Shown here: positions 33,550 through 46,402 of the stretch, piece after piece
Numbering within the stretch: the stretch's first letter is position 1
Layout of the letters: each line of letters opens with the position of its first letter
Assembly (NCBI RefSeq): GCF_014395225.1
Contig: NZ_CP060723.1
Location: 3,844,001-3,908,000 of the forward strand
Length of the DNA stretch: 64,000 nt
Direction of reading: 5' to 3'
Source of the DNA: Pedobacter roseus
GTDB taxonomy: Bacteria > Bacteroidota > Bacteroidia > Sphingobacteriales > Sphingobacteriaceae
Notes under the pieces: generated by a model
Seen by the model: only the letters and a program-made list of their open reading frames with translations
Database searches by the model: none
What the model was told of the DNA's origin: nothing
Program-made: the position numbers and the translations under genes

Positions 33550-34388
33550 TGAACTACAAAGCACAAAACGTACCTAACGAGGAAAACAATTATCCTAAAG
33601 CCATTGCAATAGCAAGCGGTATTATGGGCTTTTTGTTGTTGATCAGTTTTTTTATTGTGATTGGTTCATTCCAGCCGCCTGAAGAAGTAGGTATGGGCGG
33701 TATGGTGGTAAATTATGGAACTTCGGCTGAAGGTATGGGCGATGATTATACCAGTATTGAAGAACCTTCAGCAGATCCGAATGCTAACGGCAAACCACCT
33801 GAAAAAGTAACACCTGAAGAAAAGGTTACCCCAACCACCTCTACCGAAAGTAGCGACAAGGAAGTGCAGACACAAAATACGGAGGATGCCATTGCGGTAA
33901 ATACCAAACCTACAAAACCGACTAAGGCAGCACCAACTCCTGTAACGGAAGATAAGCCTGCTAAACCGGTGATCAACCAAAATGCACTTTACAAAGGCAA
34001 AAAAAATACCGGCCAGGGTCAGGGTGATGGAACAGGAAATAAACCGGGAAACCAGGGTGATAAAGATGGCGATCCATTAGCTTCCAATTATGGAGAAGGT
34101 GGATCGGGAAATGGTAATGTACAATTATCATTGGCCAGCAGAAAATTTATAGATATTCCAAGAATTCAGGATGATGGACAGAGCGCAGGTAAAATTGCCG
34201 TTCAGATCCGTGTAGATAAAAATGGAAAAGTTGTTCAGGCCCGTGCAGGTGCAAAAGGTACCACTTTATCTGATTTAGCCCTCTGGAGAAAATGCGAACA
34301 GGCCGTGTTAGGATCTAGTTTAAACAAACTCGAATCAGCTCCTGATGTACAAACCGGGATCGTGATGTTCAACTTTAAAGTGAAATAA
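33549..34388 (+). CDS. TonB/TolA-like energy transducer
   Basis: The 279-residue protein has one N-terminal membrane helix (AIASGIMGFLLLISFFIVIGSF), a long Pro/Lys/Glu/Thr-rich spacer expected to cross the periplasm, and a Gly-rich hinge (GQGQGDGTGNKPGNQGDKDG). The C-terminal domain (IAVQIRVDKNGKVVQARAG, SDLALWRKCEQAVL, GIVMFNFKVK) looks like TonB/TolA C-terminal folds. It is the last gene of the operon with exbB and exbD and is followed by a terminator. Whether it serves SusC receptors or the Tol role cannot be decided; the SPOR partner favours an envelope or division role. Confidence 0.85.
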   Translation: MNYKAQNVPNEENNYPKAIAIASGIMGFLLLISFFIVIGSFQPPEEVGMGGMVVNYGTSAEGMGDDYTSIEEPSADPNANGKPPEKVTPEEKVTPTTSTESSDKEVQTQNTEDAIAVNTKPTKPTKAAPTPVTEDKPAKPVINQNALYKGKKNTGQGQGDGTGNKPGNQGDKDGDPLASNYGEGGSGNGNVQLSLASRKFIDIPRIQDDGQSAGKIAVQIRVDKNGKVVQARAGAKGTTLSDLALWRKCEQAVLGSSLNKLESAPDVQTGIVMFNFKVK

Positions 34389-34416
34389 AATTTTAAGATA
34401 TTATATAAAAACCCAG

Positions 34417-34443
34417 GGTCTGTATCATCACAGACCTTTTTTT
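34417..34443 (+). terminator. Rho-independent terminator after the TonB-like gene
   Basis: A 7-bp stem (GGTCTGT with ACAGACC) and 6-base loop are followed by seven T. Similar stem sequences recur at 34470-34491 and 59663-59682. Confidence 0.85.
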
Positions 34444-34555
34444 GTAAATATAAATATTTCCCTTGCCGTGGTCTGTATCCTCACAGAAAACCACCTAACT
34501 TTTGAAATACCCCCTCCCCACATACAAAATTTCAAAACTTCGGAAGTCAATCCCA

Positions 34556-34587
34556 TTTGAACTTCATAAGCCAATCCCTTATATTTG
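34556..34587 (+). promoter_or_regulatory. folC promoter with very short leader
   Basis: TTTG (34556-34559), 20 bases, TATATTTG (34580-34587). The ATG follows nine bases later, so the transcript would have almost no leader. Confidence 0.55.
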
Positions 34588-34596
34588 ACACCTATT

Positions 34597-35886
34597 ATGA
34601 ACTACCAACAAACGCTTGATTTTTTATACAGTAAACTCCCGATGTTTACCCGCGTTGGTGCGTCTGCTTTTAAAAAAGATTTAACCAATACCATTATTCT
34701 TTGCAAAGCTTTGGATAATCCACAAAATAAATTTAAAAGCATTCATGTAGCTGGTACAAATGGGAAAGGGTCTACCTCGCACATGTTGGCTTCTGTATTA
34801 CAGTCGCAGGGTTATAAAACAGGCTTATACACCTCTCCACACTTAAAAGATTTTCGTGAGCGCATCCGTATCAACGGAAAAATGATCAGCAAAACGGAAG
34901 TAGTATCATTTGTAAAAGAACAGCAAAAACTCATCGAAAAAACTGAGCCTTCATTTTTCGAAGTAACCGTTGCCCTTGCATTCGATCATTTTGCAAAACA
35001 CCAGGTAGATGTAGCCGTAATTGAGGTGGGCTTGGGTGGAAGATTAGATTCGACCAATATCATTACACCACAAATTTCCGTCATCACCAACATCAGCCTC
35101 GATCATACCAATATGCTAGGCAACACACTTGCCGAAATTGCTGGCGAAAAAGCAGGCATCATCAAAAAGAATATACCGGTAGTTATTGGTGAAACGCAGG
35201 AAGAATCGGCTCCGGTTTTTATTAAAAAAGCCAAAGCTGAAGACGCTCCTCTTGTTTTTGCTGACCAAGTATTAACTGCGCAGGATTTTAAAATCAAAAA
35301 CAGTAAACTTTCCCTTTCCGTTTATCAGGAGAATAAAATCAAATACAAAGATCTTCAAAGTGACCTTACCGGAGTTTATCAACATAAAAACATATTAACC
35401 GTTCTCCAAACCCTGGCGGTACTGAACGAGAAAACTGAAATTAAAACTGATCAGGAAAGTATCTATAAAGGCATCAGTCAGGTTAAAAAGCAAACGGGTT
35501 TACAAGGACGTTGGCAAACTTTGAGCAGAAATCCTTTGGTGATATGTGATACCGGCCATAATGAAGCTGGGATTACCGAAGTAATCAAAAACATTGCACA
35601 AACCCCTTATCAGCATTTACATATTGTTTTCGGTATGGTGAACGATAAGGATATTTCGAAAGTTTTATCCCTAATGCCAAAAAATGCTACTTATTATTTC
35701 TGTAAACCTGATTTAGAACGGGGTTTAGCAGCCGATGAACTGAGACAACAGGCTACAAAATTTAATTTACAAGGAAAAAGTTATGCATCTGTTGCCGAAG
35801 CAAAAGCAAATGCTATACAATCGGCCGATATAAAAGACCTGATTTTTATCGGTGGAAGCACATTTGTTGTGGCCGAAGCGATATAA
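34597..35886 (+). CDS. folC: bifunctional folylpolyglutamate/dihydrofolate synthase
   Basis: The enzyme adds glutamate to folates (and forms dihydrofolate from dihydropteroate) in the cytoplasm. The Mur-ligase-like P-loop HVAGTNGKGSTSHMLA lies near residues 50-63. It is followed by GLYTSPHLKDFRERIRING, VAVIEVGLGGRLDSTNII, SLDHTNMLGNTLAEIAGEKAGIIK and the C-terminal domain with GRWQTLSRNPLVICDTGHNEAG. The length of 429 residues is normal. I chose the ATG at 34597 (MNYQQTLDFLY) over a TTG at 34585, since the latter lies in the -7 element. Confidence 0.96.
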   Translation: MNYQQTLDFLYSKLPMFTRVGASAFKKDLTNTIILCKALDNPQNKFKSIHVAGTNGKGSTSHMLASVLQSQGYKTGLYTSPHLKDFRERIRINGKMISKTEVVSFVKEQQKLIEKTEPSFFEVTVALAFDHFAKHQVDVAVIEVGLGGRLDSTNIITPQISVITNISLDHTNMLGNTLAEIAGEKAGIIKKNIPVVIGETQEESAPVFIKKAKAEDAPLVFADQVLTAQDFKIKNSKLSLSVYQENKIKYKDLQSDLTGVYQHKNILTVLQTLAVLNEKTEIKTDQESIYKGISQVKKQTGLQGRWQTLSRNPLVICDTGHNEAGITEVIKNIAQTPYQHLHIVFGMVNDKDISKVLSLMPKNATYYFCKPDLERGLAADELRQQATKFNLQGKSYASVAEAKANAIQSADIKDLIFIGGSTFVVAEAI

Positions 35887-35954
35887 AATCTTTACATAAA
35901 CTTCAAAATATCTTCACTTAAAAGTTATTAATTTAGCCCTTTAACTAAAACACA

Positions 35955-37613
35955 ATGAAGAAAATCTCCTTTCTAATCTTTTCCATTTCTATTTTTTCGC
36001 TTTCCATCTCCTCAGCTCAGACAAAAAAAACAATACCAGCACAGCCTAAAGCATTTCCTGCAGAAGTTGCACGCCCTAAACTAGTGGTTGGCCTGGTAGT
36101 TGATCAGATGCGTTGGGATTATTTATACCGTTATTATAACCGCTACACCAATGGTGGTTTTAAAAGATTGATTAATGAAGGTTTTTCAGTAGAAAATACA
36201 TTTATTCCATATACACCTACTTATACTGCTTGCGGCCATACCTGCATTTATACAGGTTCGGTTCCAGCGGTTCATGGCATCATCGGTAACGATTGGTATG
36301 ATCCTGAAACTAAAAAGAATGTTTATTGTACAGAAGATTCTTCGGTATCAACAGTTGGCAGTACACCTTCATCAGAAGGCAATATGTCGCCAAAAAATAT
36401 GCTAACCACTACCATCACTGATGAGTTAAGGTTAGCGACAAATTTTAGAGGCAAAGTAATCGGTATTTCTTTAAAAGATAGAGGATCCATCCTGCCTGCC
36501 GGCCACGCGGCAAATGCGGCATATTGGTATCAGGGTAGCACCGGAAACTGGATTACCAGTACTTATTACATGAAAGAAGTACCCACCTGGATTGCTGATT
36601 ACAACAAACTAAAATTAGCGAACAAGTTTTATGCAAAAAACTGGGAAACCTTATATCCAATCAATACCTATGTAAACAGTACCGCTGATGAGAAAGCTTA
36701 TGAAGGCAAATTGAGTACATTTCCACACCAATTGACCCAAAACGTTGATAAAAATTTCGATGCCATCAGAAGTACGCCTTATGGCAATACCATCACTTTA
36801 GACCTTGCTAAATTGGCCATCCTTTCAGAAGATTTAGGTCAGGATAACATAACAGATTTCTTAGCGGTAAGCTGTTCATCTACCGATTATGTGGGTCACG
36901 CTTATGGTCCGAATTCAGTAGAAGCAGAAGACACTTATTTACGTTTGGATAAAGATTTCGAAGAGTTTTTTAACTACCTGGATAAAAAAGTAGGTAAAGG
37001 AAACTATACTGTATTTTTAACCGCCGATCATGGTGCCGCCCATGTACCAGGCTTTATGCAAGAGAATAAATTACCTTCAGGTGTGGTAAGCGACCGTGAT
37101 ATTGCAAACAAATTAAACACTTATTTAAATGATAAATTTAAGGTAAATAACGTGGTTTTAAAATCGCAGAACAACCAGATCATTTTTGATCATGATAAAA
37201 CAGATAAAGGTGACGTAAGTTTCGATGTTATTAAATCTGCATCAGTTGAATTCTTAAAAAGATTAGATGGTTTCCAAAATGCAGTTGATATTGCTAAAAT
37301 ATCGCAGTCAACTCTTCAGGAAATCCAGAAAAAAATGATTACCAATGGCTACAATGCCCGTAGAAGCGGCGATATCTATTATGTTTTACAACCCAACTGG
37401 TTCAATGGTAGCAGTACTGGTACCACGCACGGAAACTGGAATCCTTACGATTCACACATCCCATTGGTTTTTATGGGCTGGGGAATTAAAGCTGGAGCAT
37501 CCAATAAAACACATTATATGACCGACATTGCGCCTACGCTGGCTGCGCTGCTCCATATTCAAATGCCAAATGGTAACGTCGGAGAACCGATCACCGAAAT
37601 CACCAATAAATAA
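35955..37613 (+). CDS. PafA-type alkaline phosphatase
   Basis: This exported phosphomonoesterase has a signal peptide ending near ISSAQT. The active-site pattern of PafA from Elizabethkingia is fully kept in spacing: metal ligand Asp50 (VVDQMRWD), nucleophile Thr91 (TPTYTACGHT), Asn112 (GNDWYD), and Lys174 and Arg176 (SLKDRGS). Later metal ligands lie in SSTDYVGHAYGP, FLTADHGAAH and TTHGNWNPYD. PafA-type enzymes release phosphate from many esters and are often independent of phosphate starvation. The length of 552 residues matches. It is monocistronic, with a terminator directly downstream. Confidence 0.92.
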   Translation: MKKISFLIFSISIFSLSISSAQTKKTIPAQPKAFPAEVARPKLVVGLVVDQMRWDYLYRYYNRYTNGGFKRLINEGFSVENTFIPYTPTYTACGHTCIYTGSVPAVHGIIGNDWYDPETKKNVYCTEDSSVSTVGSTPSSEGNMSPKNMLTTTITDELRLATNFRGKVIGISLKDRGSILPAGHAANAAYWYQGSTGNWITSTYYMKEVPTWIADYNKLKLANKFYAKNWETLYPINTYVNSTADEKAYEGKLSTFPHQLTQNVDKNFDAIRSTPYGNTITLDLAKLAILSEDLGQDNITDFLAVSCSSTDYVGHAYGPNSVEAEDTYLRLDKDFEEFFNYLDKKVGKGNYTVFLTADHGAAHVPGFMQENKLPSGVVSDRDIANKLNTYLNDKFKVNNVVLKSQNNQIIFDHDKTDKGDVSFDVIKSASVEFLKRLDGFQNAVDIAKISQSTLQEIQKKMITNGYNARRSGDIYYVLQPNWFNGSSTGTTHGNWNPYDSHIPLVFMGWGIKAGASNKTHYMTDIAPTLAALLHIQMPNGNVGEPITEITNK

Positions 37614-37620
37614 TCTTTAA

Positions 37621-37648
37621 AAACTATGCCTAACAGCATAGTTTTTTT
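37621..37648 (+). terminator. Rho-independent terminator after the phosphatase gene
   Basis: A 9-bp stem (AAACTATGC with GCATAGTTT) around CTAACA is followed by T residues. Confidence 0.85.
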
Positions 37649-37690
37649 GTTTTATAGATTTTATAATAATGACTTACCGCTAAGATGATC

Positions 37691-37770
37691 TCAGGTGACT
37701 AAGGTGGTAACAAAATACGGTAAACCGTTTTATAAATATTTAACCACCTCAGTCACCTTAGCGCACCTAA
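37691..37770. repeat. inverted repeat between the phosphatase and VOC genes
   Basis: CAGGTGACTAAGGTGGT at 37691 is matched in inverted form by ACCACCTCAGTCACCTTAG from 37744. The same word appears at 23938, so this is a dispersed element. Confidence 0.65.
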
Positions 37771-37860
37771 GATTCTATACAGTAATTTCGTATTGCGGCT
37801 TACATGGTCTCAAATGTCTGATATGGTAAAAAATTTAAACTATATTTTTTATTTTAGATC

Positions 37861-38229
37861 ATGTCAACATATACCGCCATCAAACTTACCCCCATGCTCG
37901 AATCGCATAATATGCAGGCAACCCTAACCTTTTATACCGAAATATTAAACTTCACGTGCGATGCAAAATTAGATGATCTTAGCTGGTTAAGTCTTAGCAA
38001 AGATGCTGTAGAAATCATGTTCTGTATCCCTAATGAACACCGTAACATCCCAAAACCGATCATGAGCGGTTCTCTTTATATCAAAACAAATGAAGTCTCA
38101 TCGCTCTGGGAAAGTTTAAAAGATCAATGCGAAATTTGCTACCCGCTTGAAGATTTCGACTATGGCATGAGGGAGTTTGCCATTTACGATAATAACGGTT
38201 ATTTACTGCAATTCGGGCAGGATTTATAA
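37861..38229 (+). CDS. VOC (glyoxalase/bleomycin-resistance) family protein
   Basis: The 122-residue protein has the paired beta-alpha-beta-beta-beta modules of the vicinal oxygen chelate fold: KLTPMLESHNMQATLTFYTEIL at the start, DDLSWLSLSKDAVEIMFC, then SGSLYIKTNEVSSLWESLK and MREFAIYDNNGYLLQFGQ at the end. Glu115-type metal ligands of glyoxalases cannot be assigned by eye. It stands alone, 130 bases before the icmF start. The substrate is unknown. Confidence 0.85.
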   Translation: MSTYTAIKLTPMLESHNMQATLTFYTEILNFTCDAKLDDLSWLSLSKDAVEIMFCIPNEHRNIPKPIMSGSLYIKTNEVSSLWESLKDQCEICYPLEDFDYGMREFAIYDNNGYLLQFGQDL

Positions 38230-38359
38230 CTGAACCAAAAGCCATAACGGTATAGGGTATTCGTGCTTTAAGCAGCATAATTTAGTACATTTGCATACCA
38301 AATATATTTGGAAACAAGGATTGGTTACCAGAGCATACCCATCCTTTAAATCCCATAGT

Positions 38360-41300
38360 ATGCAACAAGTAGAAATTTATAAGCCTAAAAATAAAATCCG
38401 TTTTGTAACAGCTGCTTCCCTTTTCGACGGACACGATGCCACCATCAACATTATGCGCCGTATCCTCCAGTCTTCAGGTGCCGAAGTGATTCACCTTGGC
38501 CATAACAGGTCGGTTGATGAAGTGGTAAACTGTGCCATTCAGGAAGATGTTCAGGGTATTGCCATGACTTCCTACCAGGGCGGACATATCGAATATTTTA
38601 AGTACATGTACGATCTCCTGCAGGAAAGAGGCTCAGGCCATATTAAAATATTTGCAGGTGGCGGCGGTGTAATCCTGCCTTCAGAAATTGAAGAATTACA
38701 GGCTTATGGGATTTCTAAAATATATTCACCAGATGATGGTCGTAAAATGGGTTTACAAGGTATGATTAACGACATGCTCATACAAACCGATTTCATAACC
38801 AAAGCCAACATTACCAACGAGCTCGAAACTATTCAACCAAAGATATTAAAGCCATCGCCGGAGCCATTACCGTCGCAGAAAATGATCCCGAAGGCGCTCA
38901 GAAATTTGTTGATGAATTAAAAAAACTCTCAAAAAATAACACCGCCCCTATTTTAGGGATCACCGGAACGGGTGGTGCCGGAAAATCATCTCTGGTGGAT
39001 GAACTGGTACGACGTTTCCTGGTAGAAGTAAAAGATAAAACCCTTGCCATTATCTCTGTTGATCCTTCGAAAAGAAAAACAGGCGGAGCTTTATTGGGCG
39101 ACCGTATTCGCATGAATGCCATTAACAATCCCAGGGTTTACATGCGTTCTTTAGCCACCCGTCAGGCAAACCTTGCTTTATCAAAAAATGTACAGGAAAG
39201 TATCGATATCTGCAAAGCCGCAGGTTATGATTTAATCATCGTAGAAACCTCAGGTATCGGCCAGTCTGATACCGAAATTACCGAGCACTGTGATGTATCA
39301 CTTTACGTAATGACTCCCGAGTTTGGGGCAGCTACACAATTAGAGAAAATCGATATGTTGGATTTTGCTGATCTGGTAGCCATCAATAAATTCGATAAAC
39401 GCGGTGCTTTAGATGCCCTGCGTGATGTACGCAAGCAATACAAGCGCAACCATAATATTTTCGATGCCAAAGACGATGAAATTCCAGTTTATGGCACCAT
39501 GGCTTCGCAGTTTAACGATCCGGGCATGAATAACTTGTTTGTGGCTTTAATGGAGCAGATCAAATTAAAAACAGGAACTGATTTTAAGGCCAAAATGGAA
39601 TTAACTTCCGATCAATCCGAAAAAATCTACATCATCCCACCCGATCGCATCCGTTATCTCGCAGAAATTGCCGAATCGAGCCAGATGTATAACGAATGGG
39701 TAAATAAACAGGCAACCATTGCCCGGAAAATGTACCAGCTGAAAGGTGTAATTGATTTATTAAGCGAAAATAATACACCTCTTCCAGAGGGGTGCCCGCA
39801 GGACGGGGTGTCAAAGAGTTTAAATACAACCTACGATTTTTTCGAAGAACAACTCGATGGTGAATGCAAACGCTTACTCCGCCAATGGCCAGAAACCAAA
39901 AGAGCTTATAAAGAGGAATTTTTCATTTATAAAGTCCGCGATAAAGAAATTAAACAGCCATTATTTTACGAATCACTTTCCAAACTGAATATCCCTAAAG
40001 TATCCTTACCAAGGTATGAAGACTGGGGCGATATTTTAAGGTGGTTACTAACCGAAAACCTTCCAGGCGAATTCCCGTATGCGGCAGGTGTTTTTCCACT
40101 AAAAAGAGAAGGCGAAGACCCTACAAGGATGTTTGCAGGAGAAGGGGGGCCTGAAAGAACAAATAAACGTTTTCACTATGTTTCTTTAGGTCAGCCGGCG
40201 CACCGTTTATCTACAGCATTTGATTCCGTTACCCTTTATGGCGAAGATCCTCACATCCGTCCTGATATTTATGGAAAAATCGGTAATTCAGGCGTGAGTA
40301 TTGCCACCTTGGATGATGCTAAAAAACTGTATTCCGGTTTCGATCTTTGTGCACCTTCAACCTCTGTATCGATGACCATTAACGGTCCAGCCCCAATGTT
40401 ATTGGGCTTTTTCATGAATGCAGCAATTGATCAGCAATGTGAAAAATACATCATTGAAAATGATTTAACCGAAGAAGCTCAGGCCAAAATTGATTCCATC
40501 TACAAAGCTAAAAAGATACCGAGACCAACATACAATGGTACTTTGCCTGAAGGAAACAGCGGTTTAGGTTTAATGCTTTTGGGCCTTACCGGCGATCAGG
40601 TTCTGCCTGCCGATATTTATGCGCAGATCAGGGCTAAAGCCATCAGCTCGGTTAGGGGAACTGTTCAGGCCGATATTTTAAAAGAAGATCAGGCACAGAA
40701 TACCTGCATATTTTCTACAGAATTTGCCTTGCGGATGATGGGCGATATCCAGAAATATTTCATTGATGAAAAAGTAAGGAATTTCTATTCAGTATCCATT
40801 TCAGGTTATCACATTGCCGAAGCAGGTGCCAATCCGATTTCGCAACTGGCTTTTACCTTAAGCAACGGTTTTACCTTTGTAGAGTATTACTTAAGCAGGG
40901 GCATGCATATTGATGATTTTGCACCTAACTTATCTTTCTTCTTCTCCAATGGCATTGATCCTGAATATGCGGTTATTGGACGCGTAGCGAGAAGAATCTG
41001 GGCCAAAGCCATCAAGAATAAATACAAAGGAAACGATCGATCACAGAAGCTTAAATACCATATTCAAACTTCTGGTCGCTCTTTACACGCGCAGGAAATC
41101 GATTTTAACGATATCCGTACCACTTTGCAGGCCTTGTATGCCATATACGATAACTGTAATTCGCTACACACCAACGCTTACGATGAAGCCATTACCACAC
41201 CTACTGAAGAATCGGTAAGAAGAGCTATGGCCATCCAGTTGATCATTAACAGGGAATTAGGCCTCGCGAAGAACGAAAATCCTTTACAAGGCGCTTTCAT

Positions 41301-41754
41301 CATCGAAGAGCTGACTGATCTGGTTGAAGATGCAGTTCTTGCCGAATTTAAACGGATCAACGATCGTGGTGGTGTTTTAGGCGCGATGGAAACGATGTAT
41401 CAGCGCGGAAAAATCCAGGAAGAAAGTTTATACTATGAAACGCTTAAACATACCGGTGAATATCCTATTGTGGGTGTAAATACATTTTTAAATAAAAATG
41501 GTTCCCCTACTATTGTTCCCGGCGAAGTAATCCGCGCCACCGAAGATGAAAAACAATATCAGATTTCGGCTTTACAAAAGTTTCAGGATCGCAACGCAGA
41601 TCGTTCTGCAGATTTATTAAAACAACTGCAAAAATCGGCCATTGCAGGCGATAACATTTTTGAACAGTTAATGGAAGTCTGCAAAATTTGCTCATTAGGT
41701 CAGATTAGCAAGGCACTTTATGAAGTAGGCGGACAATATAGAAGAAACATGTAA
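38360..41754 (+). pseudogene. icmF: fused isobutyryl-CoA mutase IcmF, interrupted by a one-base frameshift
   Basis: The gene encodes the single-chain adenosylcobalamin mutase that interconverts isobutyryl- and butyryl-CoA. The N-terminal B12-binding domain (ASLFDGHDATINIMRRIL with the cobalt-ligand His, GIAMTSYQGGH) is in one frame from MQQVEIYKPK. The MeaI-like GTPase domain (GITGTGGAGKSSLVDEL, SVDPSKRKTGGALLGDRI, VETSGIGQSD, NKFDKRG) and the mutase domain (FAGEGGPERTNKRFHYVSLG, DSVTLYGEDP, SISGYHIAEAGANP) are in another. Homology switches frame at about 38820: MINDMLIQTDF continues as ARNYSTKDIKAIAGAITVAEN. Adding one base there restores about 1131 residues, the normal IcmF length. The rest is well kept, so the loss is recent or a sequencing error. 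A later in-frame GTG (38995) would miss the P-loop. Confidence 0.85.
39775..39811. repeat. GC-rich palindromic insert inside icmF
   Basis: The segment begins ACACC and ends GGGGTGT, with inner arms CCTCT/AGAGG and CCCG/GGGG. It is much richer in GC than the flanking gene. It encodes TPLPEGCPQDGV, a stretch that fits poorly in the helical linker between the GTPase and mutase domains. Confidence 0.45.
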
Positions 41755-42678
41755 ATGAGAACAATAGTATTATTTTTTATACTCGGTTTTTCTTTTAAAA
41801 CCTGGGCACAGGAAATGCCACAGTCTTCTTTTATTTTGGTATTGGGTGTCGCCCAGGATGGTGGTTACCCACATATTGGCTGTCAGAGAAACTGCTGTAA
41901 AATGGCTTGGAAAGATGAAAAATTAAGAAGAAATGTCGTTTCACTTGCTTTAGTCGATCCTAAAACCAAAAAATGGTGGTTGTTTGAGGCTACCCCAGAT
42001 ATTAAGGTACAACTTCAGGATTTCAGAAAAAGAACAAATGAAGCATATCCATACTTACCAGAAGGTATATTTATTACCCATGCCCACATTGGCCACTACA
42101 CGGGCTTAATGGAGTTTGGTAGAGAAGTAATGTCTACAAGTAGCTTAAAGGTTTATGTACTTCCTAAATTAAAATCCTTTCTCGAACAAAACGGTCCCTG
42201 GAGTCAGTTGGTAAAACTCAACAATATTAACCTCATCACATTAAGTACCGATCAGCCAATTGATATTTCCAACAATAAAATAACGGCCTTTACTGTTCCA
42301 CACAGAGACGAATTTTCGGAAACCGCCGGTTTTAAGATCGAAACACCAGCTAAAAAATACCTTTTTATCCCCGATGTCGACAAATGGAGCAAATGGAATA
42401 AAAATATCATCGATGAAGTAAAAAAAGTAGATGTTGCCATGATAGACGCCACTTTTTATAGCAATACTGAATTAGGTAACAGGCCAATTGCAGAAGTTCC
42501 GCATCCATTAGTCACCGAAACAGAAGAATTGTTTAGCAAAGAGGATCGTAACATCAAAAATAAAATCTTCTTAATTCACTTCAACCATACCAATCCCCTA
42601 CTTTGGGATCCAAGTACCCAAAAACAGGTTTTAAAAAATGGATTCAACTTTGCCAAACAGGGCCAGATTTTTTATTAA
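41755..42678 (+). CDS. exported PqqB-like metallo-beta-lactamase-fold hydrolase
   Basis: A signal peptide ends near TWAQEM. The fold resembles PqqB-type MBL proteins: FILVLGVAQDGGYPHIGC, LFEATPDIKVQL, then the metal motif THAHIGHYTGL (His109, His111, His114), VPHRDEFSETAGFKI, LFIPDVDKWSKW and FLIHFNHTNPLL. A Cys cluster (GCQRNCCKMAW) lies near the N-terminus, as in PqqB. No other PQQ genes are nearby, so PQQ synthesis is unlikely. The ATG follows the icmF stop with no gap, so the two were co-transcribed. The substrate is unknown. Confidence 0.85.
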   Translation: MRTIVLFFILGFSFKTWAQEMPQSSFILVLGVAQDGGYPHIGCQRNCCKMAWKDEKLRRNVVSLALVDPKTKKWWLFEATPDIKVQLQDFRKRTNEAYPYLPEGIFITHAHIGHYTGLMEFGREVMSTSSLKVYVLPKLKSFLEQNGPWSQLVKLNNINLITLSTDQPIDISNNKITAFTVPHRDEFSETAGFKIETPAKKYLFIPDVDKWSKWNKNIIDEVKKVDVAMIDATFYSNTELGNRPIAEVPHPLVTETEELFSKEDRNIKNKIFLIHFNHTNPLLWDPSTQKQVLKNGFNFAKQGQIFY

Positions 42679-42879
42679 CCGTTAGCCCTTCAATATTTTC
42701 ACCAAAGGCTTCTCATTATATTTGAATAGACTTAATCTCGTATCTCGAGATCTAAGTAGGCTTTCATTTTTTGGAGCGCAGGTTTCTGTGCGCATGGGTT
42801 GGGTTCGGTCCTGCTGTCCGCTAAATCCTTTTGGGGAACCATTCTCACAGAATCAATACAATCTTTGCCCAAAAGTGAT

Positions 42880-43033
42880 ACCGCTGCCATCAGGGCTATT
42901 TTAGCTGGGACAGAACATTGAAGATGTAAAAGATGGATGATGTAAAATGGATGATGGAACTGATCTGCGTAGATCAGCGTTATCTGTGGGAGCAAACCCT
43001 TAACTTTTCTTAACTCCTTAATGGTGGGAAATA
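42880..43033 (+). repeat. long direct repeat upstream of the rRNA 3' end, copy 1
   Basis: The unit begins ACCGCTGCCATCAGGGCT and ends CTCCTTAATGGTGGGAAATAA. Copy 2 at 43126-43265 is diverged and lacks a short GATGTAAAAGAT duplication. The preceding stretch 42780-42880 (GGTTCGGTCCTGCTGTCCGC and onward) also looks like a dispersed repeat fragment. No gene is seen in 42679-43294. Confidence 0.75.
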
Positions 43034-43125
43034 ACGCATAGATCTTTTTACCATTAAGAAATTAAGGCCATTAAGAAATATAGCCTGATAATTACCTTAA
43101 ACCTTTTCATACCTTAATAATAGGG

Positions 43126-43265
43126 ACCGCTTCCATCAGGGCTATTTTAGCCGAAACAGAACATAGAAGATGTAAAATGGATGATGGAATTGATCTGCGT
43201 AAATCAGCTTTATCTGCGGGAGCATACCCTTAACTTTTCTTAACTCCTTAATGGTGGGAAATAAA
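43126..43265 (+). repeat. long direct repeat, copy 2
   Basis: This copy begins ACCGCTTCCATCAGGGCT and ends at ATGGTGGGAAATAA, in the same orientation as copy 1. The 90 bases between the copies are AT-rich and repeat ATTAAGAAATTAAGGCCATTAAG-like words. Confidence 0.75.
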
Positions 43266-43294
43266 ACGTTCTGTAAAAATGCTATAAACGAAGA

Positions 43295-43324
43295 AAACCC
43301 TTTAACGATGTTGTTAAAGGGTTT
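43295..43324 (-). terminator. terminator of the rRNA operon
   Basis: On the minus strand AAACCCTTTAAC and GTTAAAGGGTTT form a perfect 12-bp stem around a 6-base loop, ten bases after the 5S gene, followed by TCTTC. Confidence 0.85.
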
Positions 43325-43334
43325 CTTTTAAGAT

Positions 43335-43445
<111 letters not shown>

Positions 43446-43534
43446 TTTCTTTAGATAAGCTATCTCGAGCTTAAATGACATATTATTGAAAGAAGTTAGT
43501 TTGAAGAACAAACAACAGTCTGTTTGCTTTGAAA

Positions 43535-46402
<2,868 letters not shown>

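Noticed and set aside
38819..38830. Programmed ribosomal frameshift in icmF
   Set aside because: No slippery heptamer or downstream structure was found; a one-base loss explains the break better.
41755..42678. PQQ biosynthesis gene pqqB
   Set aside because: It is exported and has no pqqA, C, D or E neighbours; only the fold is alike.
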